A stretch of 64,000 nucleotides of DNA from Candidatus Nitrosymbiomonas proteolyticus (GCA_017347465.1 AP021858.1:2312472-2376471), one strand, 5' to 3'; positions 24,392 to 31,852 are shown, counted from the stretch's first letter. Notes: generated by a model from the letters alone, not told the origin. Program-made: numbers and translations.

Positions 24392-25690
24392 GTGAACTTA
24401 TCCGCGCGCATTTTGGCGATTCTCTCCTTAGTCTTCGTCGGCGCTCTGTCGATGGCCCAACGCAACATCTTCGAGCCGCCGCCCGAGCGCTCCTACGGGG
24501 TCTTCGAACTGGCTTACGGGAAGGTTCGGATGCCGAACGGCAAGTACCGAGACGTGTCCGGGCTGAAGATTCCTTACCAGATCGAGCGCATCTATCCGGG
24601 CACGAAAGGCACATCGGGACGAGCGCGCCACCCCGAGGCAGCCACCGCCTATCGGAACGATAACGGCGATCCCACTTACTACGTTTCTGGCTTGGCGATG
24701 CCGAGCGCGCTCGACGACGTGACGCTTGCCAGCACCGGCCAAGGTCAGCCGTGGACTCAAGTGACCGTCGGCATCATGAACACGTCGATGGACCGTATCC
24801 TCCTGAGGTGGATCGCGTACGATCGCTACGTTTCCGGCCTTGGGGCGGGAGTGAGCGCGTTTTACGATGTGATCGCCGACTGGGGCGGCTTTACGGTCAA
24901 CCAACTGGGCCAGAATATCTTTCCCAGCACTGGAACCTGGAAAATCACCTTCGACTTTTCGATCGTGGGCATCGTGGTGCCGGATGGAGAATGCTACTTT
25001 GCAGCTCAATTCCGTGAGCCTTTCGGAGTGCCGGACGGCCCCTTCCGCAACGACTTCTTCCCCGTTTTCAGCGGCGGTGGCGTGAGCGTGGGAATCAGCG
25101 ACGACCTGTTCTGGTACGACTGGGACCCCGAACCCAACGGTGTTTATGAGGAGACCGAGGTCGATTACTTCAACGGTCCGCCCAACGAGGCCAACTTCCT
25201 GCTGCAGATCGACACTGGGGGCACGACGACCGAGCTCTTCCCCTTCAGCTATACGATCTTCGCCGGACGGTACGTCTCAGGCTCGTTCGTCGACCTATGG
25301 TTCAGCGACAACTCCTACCTGGTCGTCGATGCCTTCAACGAAGACGAAAGGCCGTACCCGATCAGCGTCATGTTCGACTCCCAATCGCCGACCGCGACGC
25401 CCCTCAGCCTGACCTTCAAGTTGGAGTCTGCGACCATTGCTGACGGGTATGAAGTGGTCATTATGCTGTTCAACTACCAAGACAACAGGTTCGACGTGGT
25501 GCAGCGTACCGGCACTTCGAGCATCGACCGCGAGATTTCGGTGACGATCGGGAGCAACCCTGCGAAGTACGTTCATCCGAGTTCGCGGGCCGTTCGCGCT
25601 CTCGTGCAATATCGAGAGTCGGCGGTCGAGCTTGCCCAACTCTGGTGGACCAAGATCGACAGGGCCACCTGGCTGATCACGCGGCCCTAA
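24392..25690 (+). CDS. Large secreted protein, unknown function
   Basis: This 432-residue protein has a signal peptide (hydrophobic core about 5-21, ending near LSMA-QR). The mature part is rich in Tyr, Phe, Asp and Gly and looks all-beta, with segments such as WITFD-like TWKITFDFSIVG and EANFLLQIDTGG. No catalytic motif or named domain is seen. The GTG start is supported by GGAGG nine bases upstream and a -10 box. It is the last gene before a strong bidirectional terminator and is transcribed separately from uppS. Confidence 0.72.
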   Translation: MNLSARILAILSLVFVGALSMAQRNIFEPPPERSYGVFELAYGKVRMPNGKYRDVSGLKIPYQIERIYPGTKGTSGRARHPEAATAYRNDNGDPTYYVSGLAMPSALDDVTLASTGQGQPWTQVTVGIMNTSMDRILLRWIAYDRYVSGLGAGVSAFYDVIADWGGFTVNQLGQNIFPSTGTWKITFDFSIVGIVVPDGECYFAAQFREPFGVPDGPFRNDFFPVFSGGGVSVGISDDLFWYDWDPEPNGVYEETEVDYFNGPPNEANFLLQIDTGGTTTELFPFSYTIFAGRYVSGSFVDLWFSDNSYLVVDAFNEDERPYPISVMFDSQSPTATPLSLTFKLESATIADGYEVVIMLFNYQDNRFDVVQRTGTSSIDREISVTIGSNPAKYVHPSSRAVRALVQYRESAVELAQLWWTKIDRATWLITRP

Positions 25691-25710
25691 CGCCACCTTT
25701 CCGTGGTTGA

Positions 25711-25752
25711 ACATCCGGGGGTTGCCGACTTGGCAGCCCCTGGGTGTTTCTT
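25711..25752. terminator. Bidirectional intrinsic terminator
   Basis: A stem of about 16 bp pairs 25711-25726 with 25732-25747 around the loop GACTT, with one mismatch and two G-T pairs. TTTCTT follows on the plus strand, and the other side begins with TTCAACCACGG on the minus strand. It sits between two convergent genes and probably serves both, more strongly the plus-strand one. Confidence 0.75.
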
Positions 25753-25759
25753 GCTGAAA

Positions 25760-26176
25760 CTACTCGTCGCTCGTTACTTCGATGTTCCAGTAGATCGGCT
25801 TGGTCGAAAGTTGCCAGGAGTCCGTGATCTTCTCGGGCGTCAGCCTTTCCATCGCCTTCACAAACCGGCCGATCCGCACGCTGCTCGGCTTCTCTTTGAG
25901 GGCCGCCCGCGCCGCTTCCAGAGCCTCCTCATACCGTCCCAAGCGGTCCAGGCACCTCGCCAACGAGAACGCCGCCTGCCAGAAGTGAGGGTCGAGTTCC
26001 AACGCTTTGCGAAACTGCTCCGCCCCTTGGGTTTCGTCGCCCAAGTGGCAATGGCAGGTGCCCAGCACGGCGTTTGCAGCCGCGTGGGTCGGGTACTTCG
26101 CCACGAGTTCCTTGGCCTCGGCCAGGGCGTCCTCCCACTTCCCCGCTCGTATCAATCGCTCGACATGCTCGATCAT
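25760..26176 (-). CDS. TPR-repeat protein
   Basis: The 138-residue cytoplasmic protein consists of about three tetratricopeptide repeats: EHVERLIRAGKWEDALAEAK, AANAVLGTCHCHLGDETQGA and WQAAFSLARCLDRLGRYEEA, so it probably mediates protein contacts. The ATG at 26176 has AAAGGC five bases upstream. Longer in-frame starts would run back through the tRNA antisense sequence and are rejected. Function beyond scaffolding is unknown. Confidence 0.75.
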   Translation of the reverse strand: MIEHVERLIRAGKWEDALAEAKELVAKYPTHAAANAVLGTCHCHLGDETQGAEQFRKALELDPHFWQAAFSLARCLDRLGRYEEALEAARAALKEKPSSVRIGRFVKAMERLTPEKITDSWQLSTKPIYWNIEVTSDE

Positions 26177-26244
26177 TTCGCCTTTTCTAAGATACATGAG
26201 AACGGTCCTGAAGGACTCCCCGTTGGCTCGAATCTGGGCTGCGA

Positions 26245-26265
26245 CTGGTATAATTCCATTCCCGC
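26245..26265 (+). promoter_or_regulatory. Extended -10 promoter and leader of tRNA-Arg(GCG)
   Basis: TGG-TATAAT (TATAAT at 26249-26254) forms an extended -10. It is followed by TTCCATTCCC and then the tRNA at 26266, so the leader is about five bases. The same block, with two changes, precedes the other tRNA-Arg at 58132. Confidence 0.7.
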
Positions 26266-26341
26266 GCGCTCGTAGCTCAGTGGATAGAGCATCAGGTTGC
26301 GGACCTGGAGGTCGGAGGTTCGAGTCCTCTCGAGCGCGCCA
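26266..26341 (+). tRNA. tRNA-Arg (anticodon GCG)
   Basis: The 76-base cloverleaf folds cleanly. The acceptor GCGCTCG pairs with CGAGCGC; the D arm is GCTC/GAGC. The anticodon stem TCAGG/CCTGG carries the loop TTGCGGA, giving anticodon GCG, which reads CGC and CGU as arginine. The T arm has TTCGAGT, and the 3' CCA is encoded. Bacteria usually read these codons with an inosine-modified ACG anticodon, so a genomically encoded GCG is noteworthy. Confidence 0.93.
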
Positions 26342-26359
26342 ATTCCCCGCTTGTCCATA

Positions 26360-26399
26360 CCGGACACATGGGTTCCAGATCGTTCCGGACACATAGGTT
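26360..26399. repeat. Short direct repeat, possible IS-end remnant
   Basis: CCGGACACATGGGTT (26360-26374) recurs as CCGGACACATAGGTT (26385-26399), one mismatch, period 25. Such GTGTCCGG/ACCTATGTG words occur at ends of some IS481- or IS3-like elements; no transposase gene remains here. Confidence 0.45.
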
Positions 26400-26506
26400 A
26401 CACCTTTGTGGCCGACAGGGAGTTGAGCGGATCAACCCCAATGTTCGTGGTTCAGCAGGCGCCCCTGTGTCTGAATTCCAGGACACACCCGGCAACACCC
26501 TTAGAT

Positions 26507-26809
26507 TCACTTCTCGACGTTGACGCACTTGCCGAAGATGGCGCTTGAGCCTATCCAACCGTTGATGCGGCCCCGGTTGTTGCCAATCAGGAATTGCCCG
26601 CCTCGAAGGGCTTTGACGAGGTGAAGGTACTCGCGGCCACGCACTTTGCAGAGCACGATATCGCCAACCTCAATAGTTGAGACATCGGCAGGCGCAACGG
26701 TTACGAGGTCGCCCGAGTCTATCTTGCCGGACATCGAATGTCCACGCGGCCGAAACTGGACCGTCTCGCCGCAGCGGAGCTTCTCGATGTAGTGCGCTGC
26801 CCAACCCAT
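26507..26809 (-). CDS. S24/S26-like peptidase domain protein
   Basis: The 100-residue protein consists only of a LexA/signal-peptidase-like domain: RPRGHSMSGKIDSGDLVTV (about 20-38) with the candidate nucleophile Ser25, and EYLHLVKALRGG with the candidate Lys66 of a Ser-Lys dyad. There is no DNA-binding domain and no membrane anchor, unlike LexA or signal peptidase I. Such stand-alone domains occur in phages and accessory regions. The target is unknown. It lies just downstream of the tRNA, a place where mobile DNA often inserts. Confidence 0.75.
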   Translation of the reverse strand: MGWAAHYIEKLRCGETVQFRPRGHSMSGKIDSGDLVTVAPADVSTIEVGDIVLCKVRGREYLHLVKALRGGQFLIGNNRGRINGWIGSSAIFGKCVNVEK

Positions 26810-26819
26810 GCTGTAACCC

Positions 26820-27340
26820 CTGAAAGACTACCCTTGCGGATCGCGTTTGCTCACCTGACTGGTCCCCCAAAAACTGACCAGCCTCGAGTTTGACTTTCTT
26901 CGTCTGGAATCAAGGAGACACCCTGAGCAGAGGAAGACGTTACGGCGAGTGTCTGGTCCCCATTTCTCGACCAGGTCACGGGGACGCATTCCGGCAAGCT
27001 CATGGACCGCAGAACCGGCGGGGCGGCAACGGTGAGCGCTTCGTCGCTTCACCCTCGTGACATCTTCCTCCACCGTCTCGAACGGGGCTTGGGAGGAATC
27101 TGCCACGGGCTTAGGCTATAGACATGTCGCTCCTACGGAGCTTGGGTTTGCCTGACGATCGGCGATAGAGACATGCCGCTCCTACGGAGCTACGGAGGAA
27201 GCTGTTATGGGTAGTGGCTCCGGTCGACCTGCTTCCGGCCCGGCTACCCACGGAAAAGCCCGGTGAGTCCGGGGCTTCAACCCCAGGGACAGCCCGAAAG
27301 AAACCCCACCTATTGCAATCTTTGTGCAATAATCATCGAA
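26820..27340. other. Repeat-rich gap downstream of tRNA-Arg
   Basis: About 520 bases without a believable gene. It holds an imperfect inverted word around 26854-26875 (CTGGTC, CCCCCAAAAA, GACCAG), the 22-base direct repeats at 27121-27191, and a GC-rich palindromic stretch at 27225-27300 (CCCGGTGAGTCCGGGGCTTC and neighbours). The mixture suggests decayed mobile or REP-like DNA. Confidence 0.45.
27121..27191. repeat. Two direct repeats with internal palindrome
   Basis: GACATGTCGCTCCTACGGAG plus CT at 27121-27142 recurs at 27170-27191 with one change (T to C), period 49. Each copy contains GCTCC-TAC-GGAGC, a 5-bp stem. The arrangement is typical of a small dispersed palindromic repeat family. 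Confidence 0.6.
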
Positions 27341-27802
27341 ATGGAGACCGCCGCGAGAACGACCCGCCTCGGCCGATGGGCAACGCTTCTGGGACTGCTT
27401 TGCGCCGTGCATTGCGCGCTGTCCGCCGTGGCCGTCGCACTCTTGGGAGCCCTCCAGATTCGAGGGTTCGACAACCCATGGATCGAGGCGATTCTGCTCG
27501 CAGCTATGGTCTTGCTGGCGGGCGTTTCTCTCCGCCACGGCATCTCCCACCACAAGTCGCCTTGGCCGGCCGCGATGTTCGTTGGTGGGATCGTCCTGCT
27601 ACTCGCCGCCCACTACGCCGATATCGGACCCTGGACCGAGGCTCTGTTGGCTCTCTTGGGCGCGGCCGGCATCGTAGGTTCAAACGTCGCCAACATGCGC
27701 CTCCAACGCAAAGGACAGGGCTGCGGTTGCTCCCACTGCTCCCCGCTGACGGCAACGCCCTCCGAACCGGGAGACTCTTCTACGTCAGCGACATCGGCAT
27801 GA
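27341..27802 (+). CDS. MerC-domain membrane protein
   Basis: The 153-residue protein has four hydrophobic segments and the MerC signature CAVHCALS (about 22-29) in the first helix; in MerC this cysteine pair binds mercury for uptake. The C-terminal GQGCGCSHCSP cluster adds three more cysteines. No mer operon partners are nearby, so the role may be general metal handling. It starts at ATG 27341, with CAATAAT just upstream and no ribosome site. Its last 23 bases overlap the convergent dnaN gene. Confidence 0.78.
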   Translation: METAARTTRLGRWATLLGLLCAVHCALSAVAVALLGALQIRGFDNPWIEAILLAAMVLLAGVSLRHGISHHKSPWPAAMFVGGIVLLLAAHYADIGPWTEALLALLGAAGIVGSNVANMRLQRKGQGCGCSHCSPLTATPSEPGDSSTSATSA

Positions 27803-28889
27803 TCACGCAGAAGTAGTCATCGCCGTCTTCCGCCGGCCGGATCACGCCCGGGCGCGTGCTCTCCGTCAGCTCGAATCGAATCCCCGGGCCCCTGATTTGC
27901 TGAATGCAATCCAAGACGTATCGACCGTTGAATGCAACCTCGATCTGCCCGTTGTCCGCAATCATCGGGATCTCTTCCTTGGCTTCGCCGAGTTCTTCGC
28001 TCTTTGCAGTCAGGACCAGGGAATCGCCCGAACCTGAGAACTTGACCCGGTTCGCCGACTCCGAAGCGATAATCATGGCGCGCTTGAGGGAGTCGATGAG
28101 CTGGTCCCGCTCGACTTGCCACGTCCGGCTGAACTCGGAAGGCACGACGCGCTCCCAATTCGGGTAGGCCCCCGAGAGCATCTGGGCGACGACTCTCGCG
28201 CCGCCAGCCTCGACCCCCAACCTTCCCATCCCAAACCGTATCGTCACATCGTCATCGGCCCCCACAGGCAGACTGCGAATGGCCCGAAGCGCTCGGTCGG
28301 GAATTACCACAGAAAGCGACGAGCCCATCCCTTCTTGAGCGATCGTGCGCACCGCAAGTCGGTGGGTGTCGGTGGCGACAAGCTTCAGCGTCGCCCCATC
28401 ATAGGAGACTTGTACGCCGGTGAGGATGGCCCGATGCGGGTCGGTCGTCACGGCATACAGCACCGAATCCAGCGCGTCTTGCAGTTGCGAGAACTTCAGG
28501 GTGAGCTCGCCTTCGCCCCCAAAGTCGGGAGGCTCCGGGAAGTCCTGGGGATCGCTGGAAAGGACCTTATATTCGGCGCTTCCCTGCTGGACTCGCATCC
28601 CGTCCTCGACGAGTAATTCCAGAGCCACTTGACCCGAGGGCATCGCGCTGACCAGGCTCGTGATGAACTTCGCGTCGACGAGCACGCCGCCGCTCTCAAT
28701 CACCTCACAAGCCAGGTCTCGCTCGACCCACATCTCCCCATCGCATCCCAACACCGTAATCAGGCCCGATTCAGCGCCCAGGCGCAGGCTCTTCAGCGCG
28801 AACTTCGGTGAGTTGGAACGCGAGGCGGTGCTGGCCAGTTGCAGAGCTTCGGCCAGTTCTTCCTTTTGACATTCGACCTTGAGTGACAT
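27780..28889 (-). CDS. dnaN: DNA polymerase III sliding clamp (beta)
   Basis: The 369-residue ring-forming processivity clamp has three repeated domains. Visible family segments are LVDAKFITSLVSAMPSGQVAL, the ATDTHRLAVR block (about 173-182) and SGAYPNWERVVPSEF (about 238-252), and the end is YFCVIMPMSLT, with the conserved PM(R/S)L-type C-terminus. It lies directly behind a sigma factor and a putative anti-sigma gene on the same strand (4-base gap), not beside dnaA as is common. Confidence 0.95.
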   Translation of the reverse strand: MSLKVECQKEELAEALQLASTASRSNSPKFALKSLRLGAESGLITVLGCDGEMWVERDLACEVIESGGVLVDAKFITSLVSAMPSGQVALELLVEDGMRVQQGSAEYKVLSSDPQDFPEPPDFGGEGELTLKFSQLQDALDSVLYAVTTDPHRAILTGVQVSYDGATLKLVATDTHRLAVRTIAQEGMGSSLSVVIPDRALRAIRSLPVGADDDVTIRFGMGRLGVEAGGARVVAQMLSGAYPNWERVVPSEFSRTWQVERDQLIDSLKRAMIIASESANRVKFSGSGDSLVLTAKSEELGEAKEEIPMIADNGQIEVAFNGRYVLDCIQQIRGPGIRFELTESTRPGVIRPAEDGDDYFCVIMPMSLT

Positions 28890-28893
28890 ACGA

Positions 28894-29181
28894 TTAACCC
28901 TGAATCGGCAGCCTGTATTGCATGTGACCTGGGGAGTGTTCCTCGGACTGGAGTTGAACTCCTCGCGCCATCAGCTTCATCAGGATGCGCTGATTCGATT
29001 CTTCTGTGAATTCTGGTTGAGGGGACGACCGAAGCAGGTGGACAAGTTCGCGGAGCGACTTCATTTCGAAGGCAAGCTGGGGGTCGGACTCCGCCGCCTT
29101 TACCAGCGCCGACTCCAAGTCCTCCGGCAGCTCGCAACCTGCATAAAGATCGACTAACTTCTGATAGAACTCTTCGCTCAT
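28894..29181 (-). CDS. Putative anti-sigma factor, no zinc motif
   Basis: The 95-residue soluble protein overlaps the sigma-factor stop as ATGA. Its layout (LYAGCELPEDLESALVKAAE, then SDPQLAFEMKSLRELVHLLR) resembles the N-terminal binding domain of ECF anti-sigma factors. It lacks the HxxxCxxC zinc motif and any membrane helix. The other sigma-factor partner in this window (50970) has a similar 'DPQL..E...LR.L' region. Role as sigma regulator is inferred from position and shape. Confidence 0.6.
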   Translation of the reverse strand: MSEEFYQKLVDLYAGCELPEDLESALVKAAESDPQLAFEMKSLRELVHLLRSSPQPEFTEESNQRILMKLMARGVQLQSEEHSPGHMQYRLPIQG

Positions 29182-29723
29182 TTCAGTTTCTCCATCGTCC
29201 CACCTAATTTGTCTCTCAAGGCTTTTCGTCCTCGGTAGAGCCGCGACTTGAGGGCCGGGACGCTTATTTTGAGGACATCCGCCGCCTCTCGCGCCGGCAT
29301 GTCTTCCAAGTCACATAGCACCAAGGGGTCACGGTATTCGATCGGCAAATCTCGAAGCGCCTGCTGAACCGTGATCCTCAGAGTGGCTCGATCCTCAGAG
29401 CCTGAATCTTGCGCGTCGACAGGGAGTTCGATGAGCTTATGCTGCCGAAGCCTGTCGATGCAGAGGTTGCGAGCGATCCGGAATATCCATGTGCGAAAGG
29501 CGCCGTCGGCGCGCAGTTCACTGGACCTCCGCAAGACCCGAAAGAAGGTCTCCTGGGTCGCATCCTCGGCATCCGCTTTGTTTCCAAGAAGCCGAAAGGT
29601 ATACCTATAGATTCTCTCGTTGTACATTTCGTACAAACGACTGAACGCCATGGGGTCCCCATCGGCGAGCGCGTTGAGCCAACGCTTCTCGGATTGCGAA
29701 TCGCGTAACGTGTCATCAGGCAT
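29178..29723 (-). CDS. ECF-type RNA polymerase sigma factor
   Basis: The 181-residue sigma-70 factor has only regions 2 and 4. Region 2 includes FSRLYEMYNERIYRYTFRLL, DAEDATQETFFRVLRR and FRTWIFRIARNLCIDRLRQ. Region 4 includes LPIEYRDPLVLCDLEDMPAR, EAADVLKISVPALKSRLYRG and RKALRDKL. The target regulon is unknown. A GTTGG-AGCA-CCAAC palindrome (29736-29749) sits just upstream of the start and may be a control site or leader hairpin. It is followed by a putative anti-sigma gene and dnaN. Confidence 0.9.
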   Translation of the reverse strand: MPDDTLRDSQSEKRWLNALADGDPMAFSRLYEMYNERIYRYTFRLLGNKADAEDATQETFFRVLRRSSELRADGAFRTWIFRIARNLCIDRLRQHKLIELPVDAQDSGSEDRATLRITVQQALRDLPIEYRDPLVLCDLEDMPAREAADVLKISVPALKSRLYRGRKALRDKLGGTMEKLK

Positions 29724-29843
29724 AGGAAAGACGATGTTGGAGCACCAACAGATGCGCCGCGCCGTAGTTTACATGAATCCTAGCTGAATTGCGGGCCCAA
29801 GTCCAGAGTCGCCCGAGGAATTCTCCCGATTCGTCGAGGCAAC

Positions 29844-30578
29844 TTACTTCGGCGCGATCTCGACGAAGACGATTTGGGGCGCCAGAGCCCCTGTGCCATT
29901 TTCGATCCCGGTCACGAACACCGCGTAGATCTTCCCCGCTCCAAGGGTGACGTTGACGGTCGCGTAGACGTGCTCGCTCTCGTTCCTTCGGGCTTCGAAG
30001 TCGTGGGTACCCGCATCCACGTCGAGAGTCTTGCTCGAAGCGAATGCGATGTTCTCGACCTTGAACTGGGGATTATCGCCCGGATTCTGAAAATCGATGG
30101 CCGGGGTTTGGAATCCCGTTTCTCGTGCGAAGGCGTGGAAAATGATGAGCCGCGCGACGTTGCCGTTCACGGCATTGCGGTTGATTTCTGTCAATACGAG
30201 CCGAAGCCGCTTCTCCGCCTCCGTCCCGAAGTTCACCAATCCGATGGAGGACACCAAATAGTGCTTGTCCCGGTTGAGGTTGACGAAGATGGCGTCGTGG
30301 TTGTTCTGCGTACCCGCATCGAAGACCCCAATGTCGTAGGGTCCCGATTCGATCGATTTGAACCCGGCCGTCGAGGAAAGAAACGCCAACGCAGCCCCCT
30401 CGAGGTCTTCGTCCAAGAAGAAGTCCAAGGGTCCGCTATCAGGCGAGGCGTTGAAGAAGCGGATCGTGGGATCAGGAGCCGCCTGTGACGAACCCCCCGG
30501 GCACCCCGAAAGTACCAATCCGATAGCCGACAAACAAAGAACGGCTGCCGCCGTCCGCATCACACTCAACGTGCTCAT
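29844..30578 (-). CDS. DUF4397-domain lipoprotein
   Basis: The 244-residue protein has a lipoprotein signal with lipobox LSGC (Cys26 or so) after AVLCLSAIGLVLSGC. The DUF4397 domain begins with IRFFNASPDSGPLDFFLD and continues with FKSIESGPYDIGVFDAGT and a repeated beta module (LDVDAGTHDFEARRN). DUF4397 proteins are surface or periplasmic and of unknown function. The ATG at 30578 is chosen for the signal peptide; an ATG at 30560 is possible. It is separated from the zinc-ribbon gene by 7 bases, so the three genes from ilvE on may be one transcript. Confidence 0.82.
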   Translation of the reverse strand: MSTLSVMRTAAAVLCLSAIGLVLSGCPGGSSQAAPDPTIRFFNASPDSGPLDFFLDEDLEGAALAFLSSTAGFKSIESGPYDIGVFDAGTQNNHDAIFVNLNRDKHYLVSSIGLVNFGTEAEKRLRLVLTEINRNAVNGNVARLIIFHAFARETGFQTPAIDFQNPGDNPQFKVENIAFASSKTLDVDAGTHDFEARRNESEHVYATVNVTLGAGKIYAVFVTGIENGTGALAPQIVFVEIAPK

Positions 30579-30585
30579 TAGCCTC

Positions 30586-30906
30586 TTACGATACCAGTTC
30601 TGAACCTGCAACATGAGCCGCATTTTGTTTCAGACGATCGAACGAATCTAGCACCGGAGCGTCGAGGGCCTCATAACAGAGCGGGCACCCTAAGTGCGCC
30701 GTTCGGTCCAAGTCCTCGACGGTCCATCCGCAATGCGGGCATCGCGTTCGTCTAGCCCTGGGACGAGGAAAACACTCGAAAAGTTGCGAAACCAGGCTTA
30801 GGTTCCAGTCAAGCGAAGCGCAACGAAGGCACAAACGGTGGGTGACCCCATCGCTTTTCAGAGTCAAAGTCGACTCGGTCCCGCAGCCTTCGCAAGGAGG
30901 GTTCAA
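30586..30906 (-). CDS. McsA-like zinc-binding protein
   Basis: The 106-residue protein has four CxxC motifs: CEGC (5-8), CLRC (26-29), CPHC (56-59) and CPLC (74-77). The pattern CPHCGWTVEDLDRTAHLGCP resembles the zinc region of McsA/protein-arginine-kinase activator proteins (CPxCG.T..dF...G.LGC..CY). The C-terminal UVR motif is missing, and no mcsB or clpC lies nearby. The start is TTG at 30906, overlapping the ilvE stop as TTGA. Function is uncertain. Confidence 0.65.
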   Translation of the reverse strand: MNPPCEGCGTESTLTLKSDGVTHRLCLRCASLDWNLSLVSQLFECFPRPRARRTRCPHCGWTVEDLDRTAHLGCPLCYEALDAPVLDSFDRLKQNAAHVAGSELVS

Positions 30907-31775
30907 AATGCCGTACCGGTCTCCGTCGCCTTACGGAAGCGCCGCATCAGTTCAAGCGTGACTTCGCCAGGGCGGCCGCAACCGATCTTGTTCCCGTCGA
31001 GCGAGATCATCGGGATCACTTCGGTGGCGGTCCCCGTAAAGAACGCCTCATCGGCGGCATAGAAGTCAAACGGGGTCAACAGCTCCTCCCGCACCTCGAT
31101 CCCCGCCTCTTCGGCATGGCCGATCACGGTGTCCCGAGTGATCCCCTTGAGTATCCCTGAAGCCGGATGGGGCGTCCGCACCACCCCCTTTTGAACAAGG
31201 AACACGTTGTTGCCTGTGCCTTCGGCGACATAGCCCTGGTGATTCAGCATCAGGCCGTCGCCCGCCCCGATCCGATTGGCGTACTGTTTTGCGAGGATGT
31301 TCGAGGCATACCGCCCGATGCACTTGAGCCTTGGGTCGAGGCTGTCGGGAGGGATCACCCGAATCGGCGAAGTCATGACGGTCAACCCCGTTTCAAAAAG
31401 CTCCGGAGGGTAGAGGTTGAGAGTGGACACCATCACCATGACGTTCGGCTCCGGCGGGATGCTCTTGGGGTCGAGACCCAAGCCGGTGCCGCGAGTGACG
31501 TTGAGCCGGATGTACCCGTCCTCCATGTCGGCTTGCTTGCAGACATCGAGGATGGTCGACCTCAACTCCTCGACGGACATCTTCATGGGATAGCCCATGT
31601 AGGAGGTTCCGTGGTAGAGGCGTTCCAAGTGCTCGTCGAGCTTGAAGACCTTGCGCTTATAGAACCTGATTCCTTCGAAGAGCCCGTCTCCGTAGAGGTG
31701 GGCGTGGTCCGCGGCGCTTACCCTTGCAGATTCCAGCGGCTGAACAGCGCCGTTCAGCCAAACGAGCTTAGGCAT
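30903..31775 (-). CDS. ilvE: Branched-chain amino acid aminotransferase
   Basis: The 290-residue fold-type IV PLP enzyme moves amino groups between Val, Leu or Ile and 2-oxoglutarate, the last step of branched-chain synthesis. Landmarks are HAHLYGDGLFEGIRFY (about 23-38), PRLKCIGRYASNILAKQYAN with the PLP lysine in LKCIGRY, GYVAEGTGNNVFLVQKG and GTATEVIPMISLDG. Relatives include D-amino acid and aminodeoxychorismate enzymes, but the ilvC and leuB genes elsewhere in the window support this role. It is co-translated with the zinc-ribbon gene. Confidence 0.88.
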   Translation of the reverse strand: MPKLVWLNGAVQPLESARVSAADHAHLYGDGLFEGIRFYKRKVFKLDEHLERLYHGTSYMGYPMKMSVEELRSTILDVCKQADMEDGYIRLNVTRGTGLGLDPKSIPPEPNVMVMVSTLNLYPPELFETGLTVMTSPIRVIPPDSLDPRLKCIGRYASNILAKQYANRIGAGDGLMLNHQGYVAEGTGNNVFLVQKGVVRTPHPASGILKGITRDTVIGHAEEAGIEVREELLTPFDFYAADEAFFTGTATEVIPMISLDGNKIGCGRPGEVTLELMRRFRKATETGTAF

Positions 31776-31846
31776 GGAAGCATATTACCAAACGGCGGCT
31801 GGGCCATGTGACAGGTTCGTGCGATCCTAATCGGGCGTCAGGGCGT

Positions 31847-31852
31847 CATAAT
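31847..31852 (+). promoter_or_regulatory. Predicted -10 box of the VanW-family gene
   Basis: CATAAT lies 34 bases before the GTG start at 31887; GGAGG follows near 31874, giving a normal leader. Confidence 0.4.

Noticed and set aside
26292-26558. Minus-strand frames with RGLEPPTSRSAT / REDSNLRPPGP ends
   Set aside because: These are the well-known false translations of tRNA antisense sequence.
26828-27106. Frame on the minus strand with a KKVKLEA-like word in another frame
   Set aside because: Looked like an IS3 OrfA trace, but the resemblance covers too few residues.
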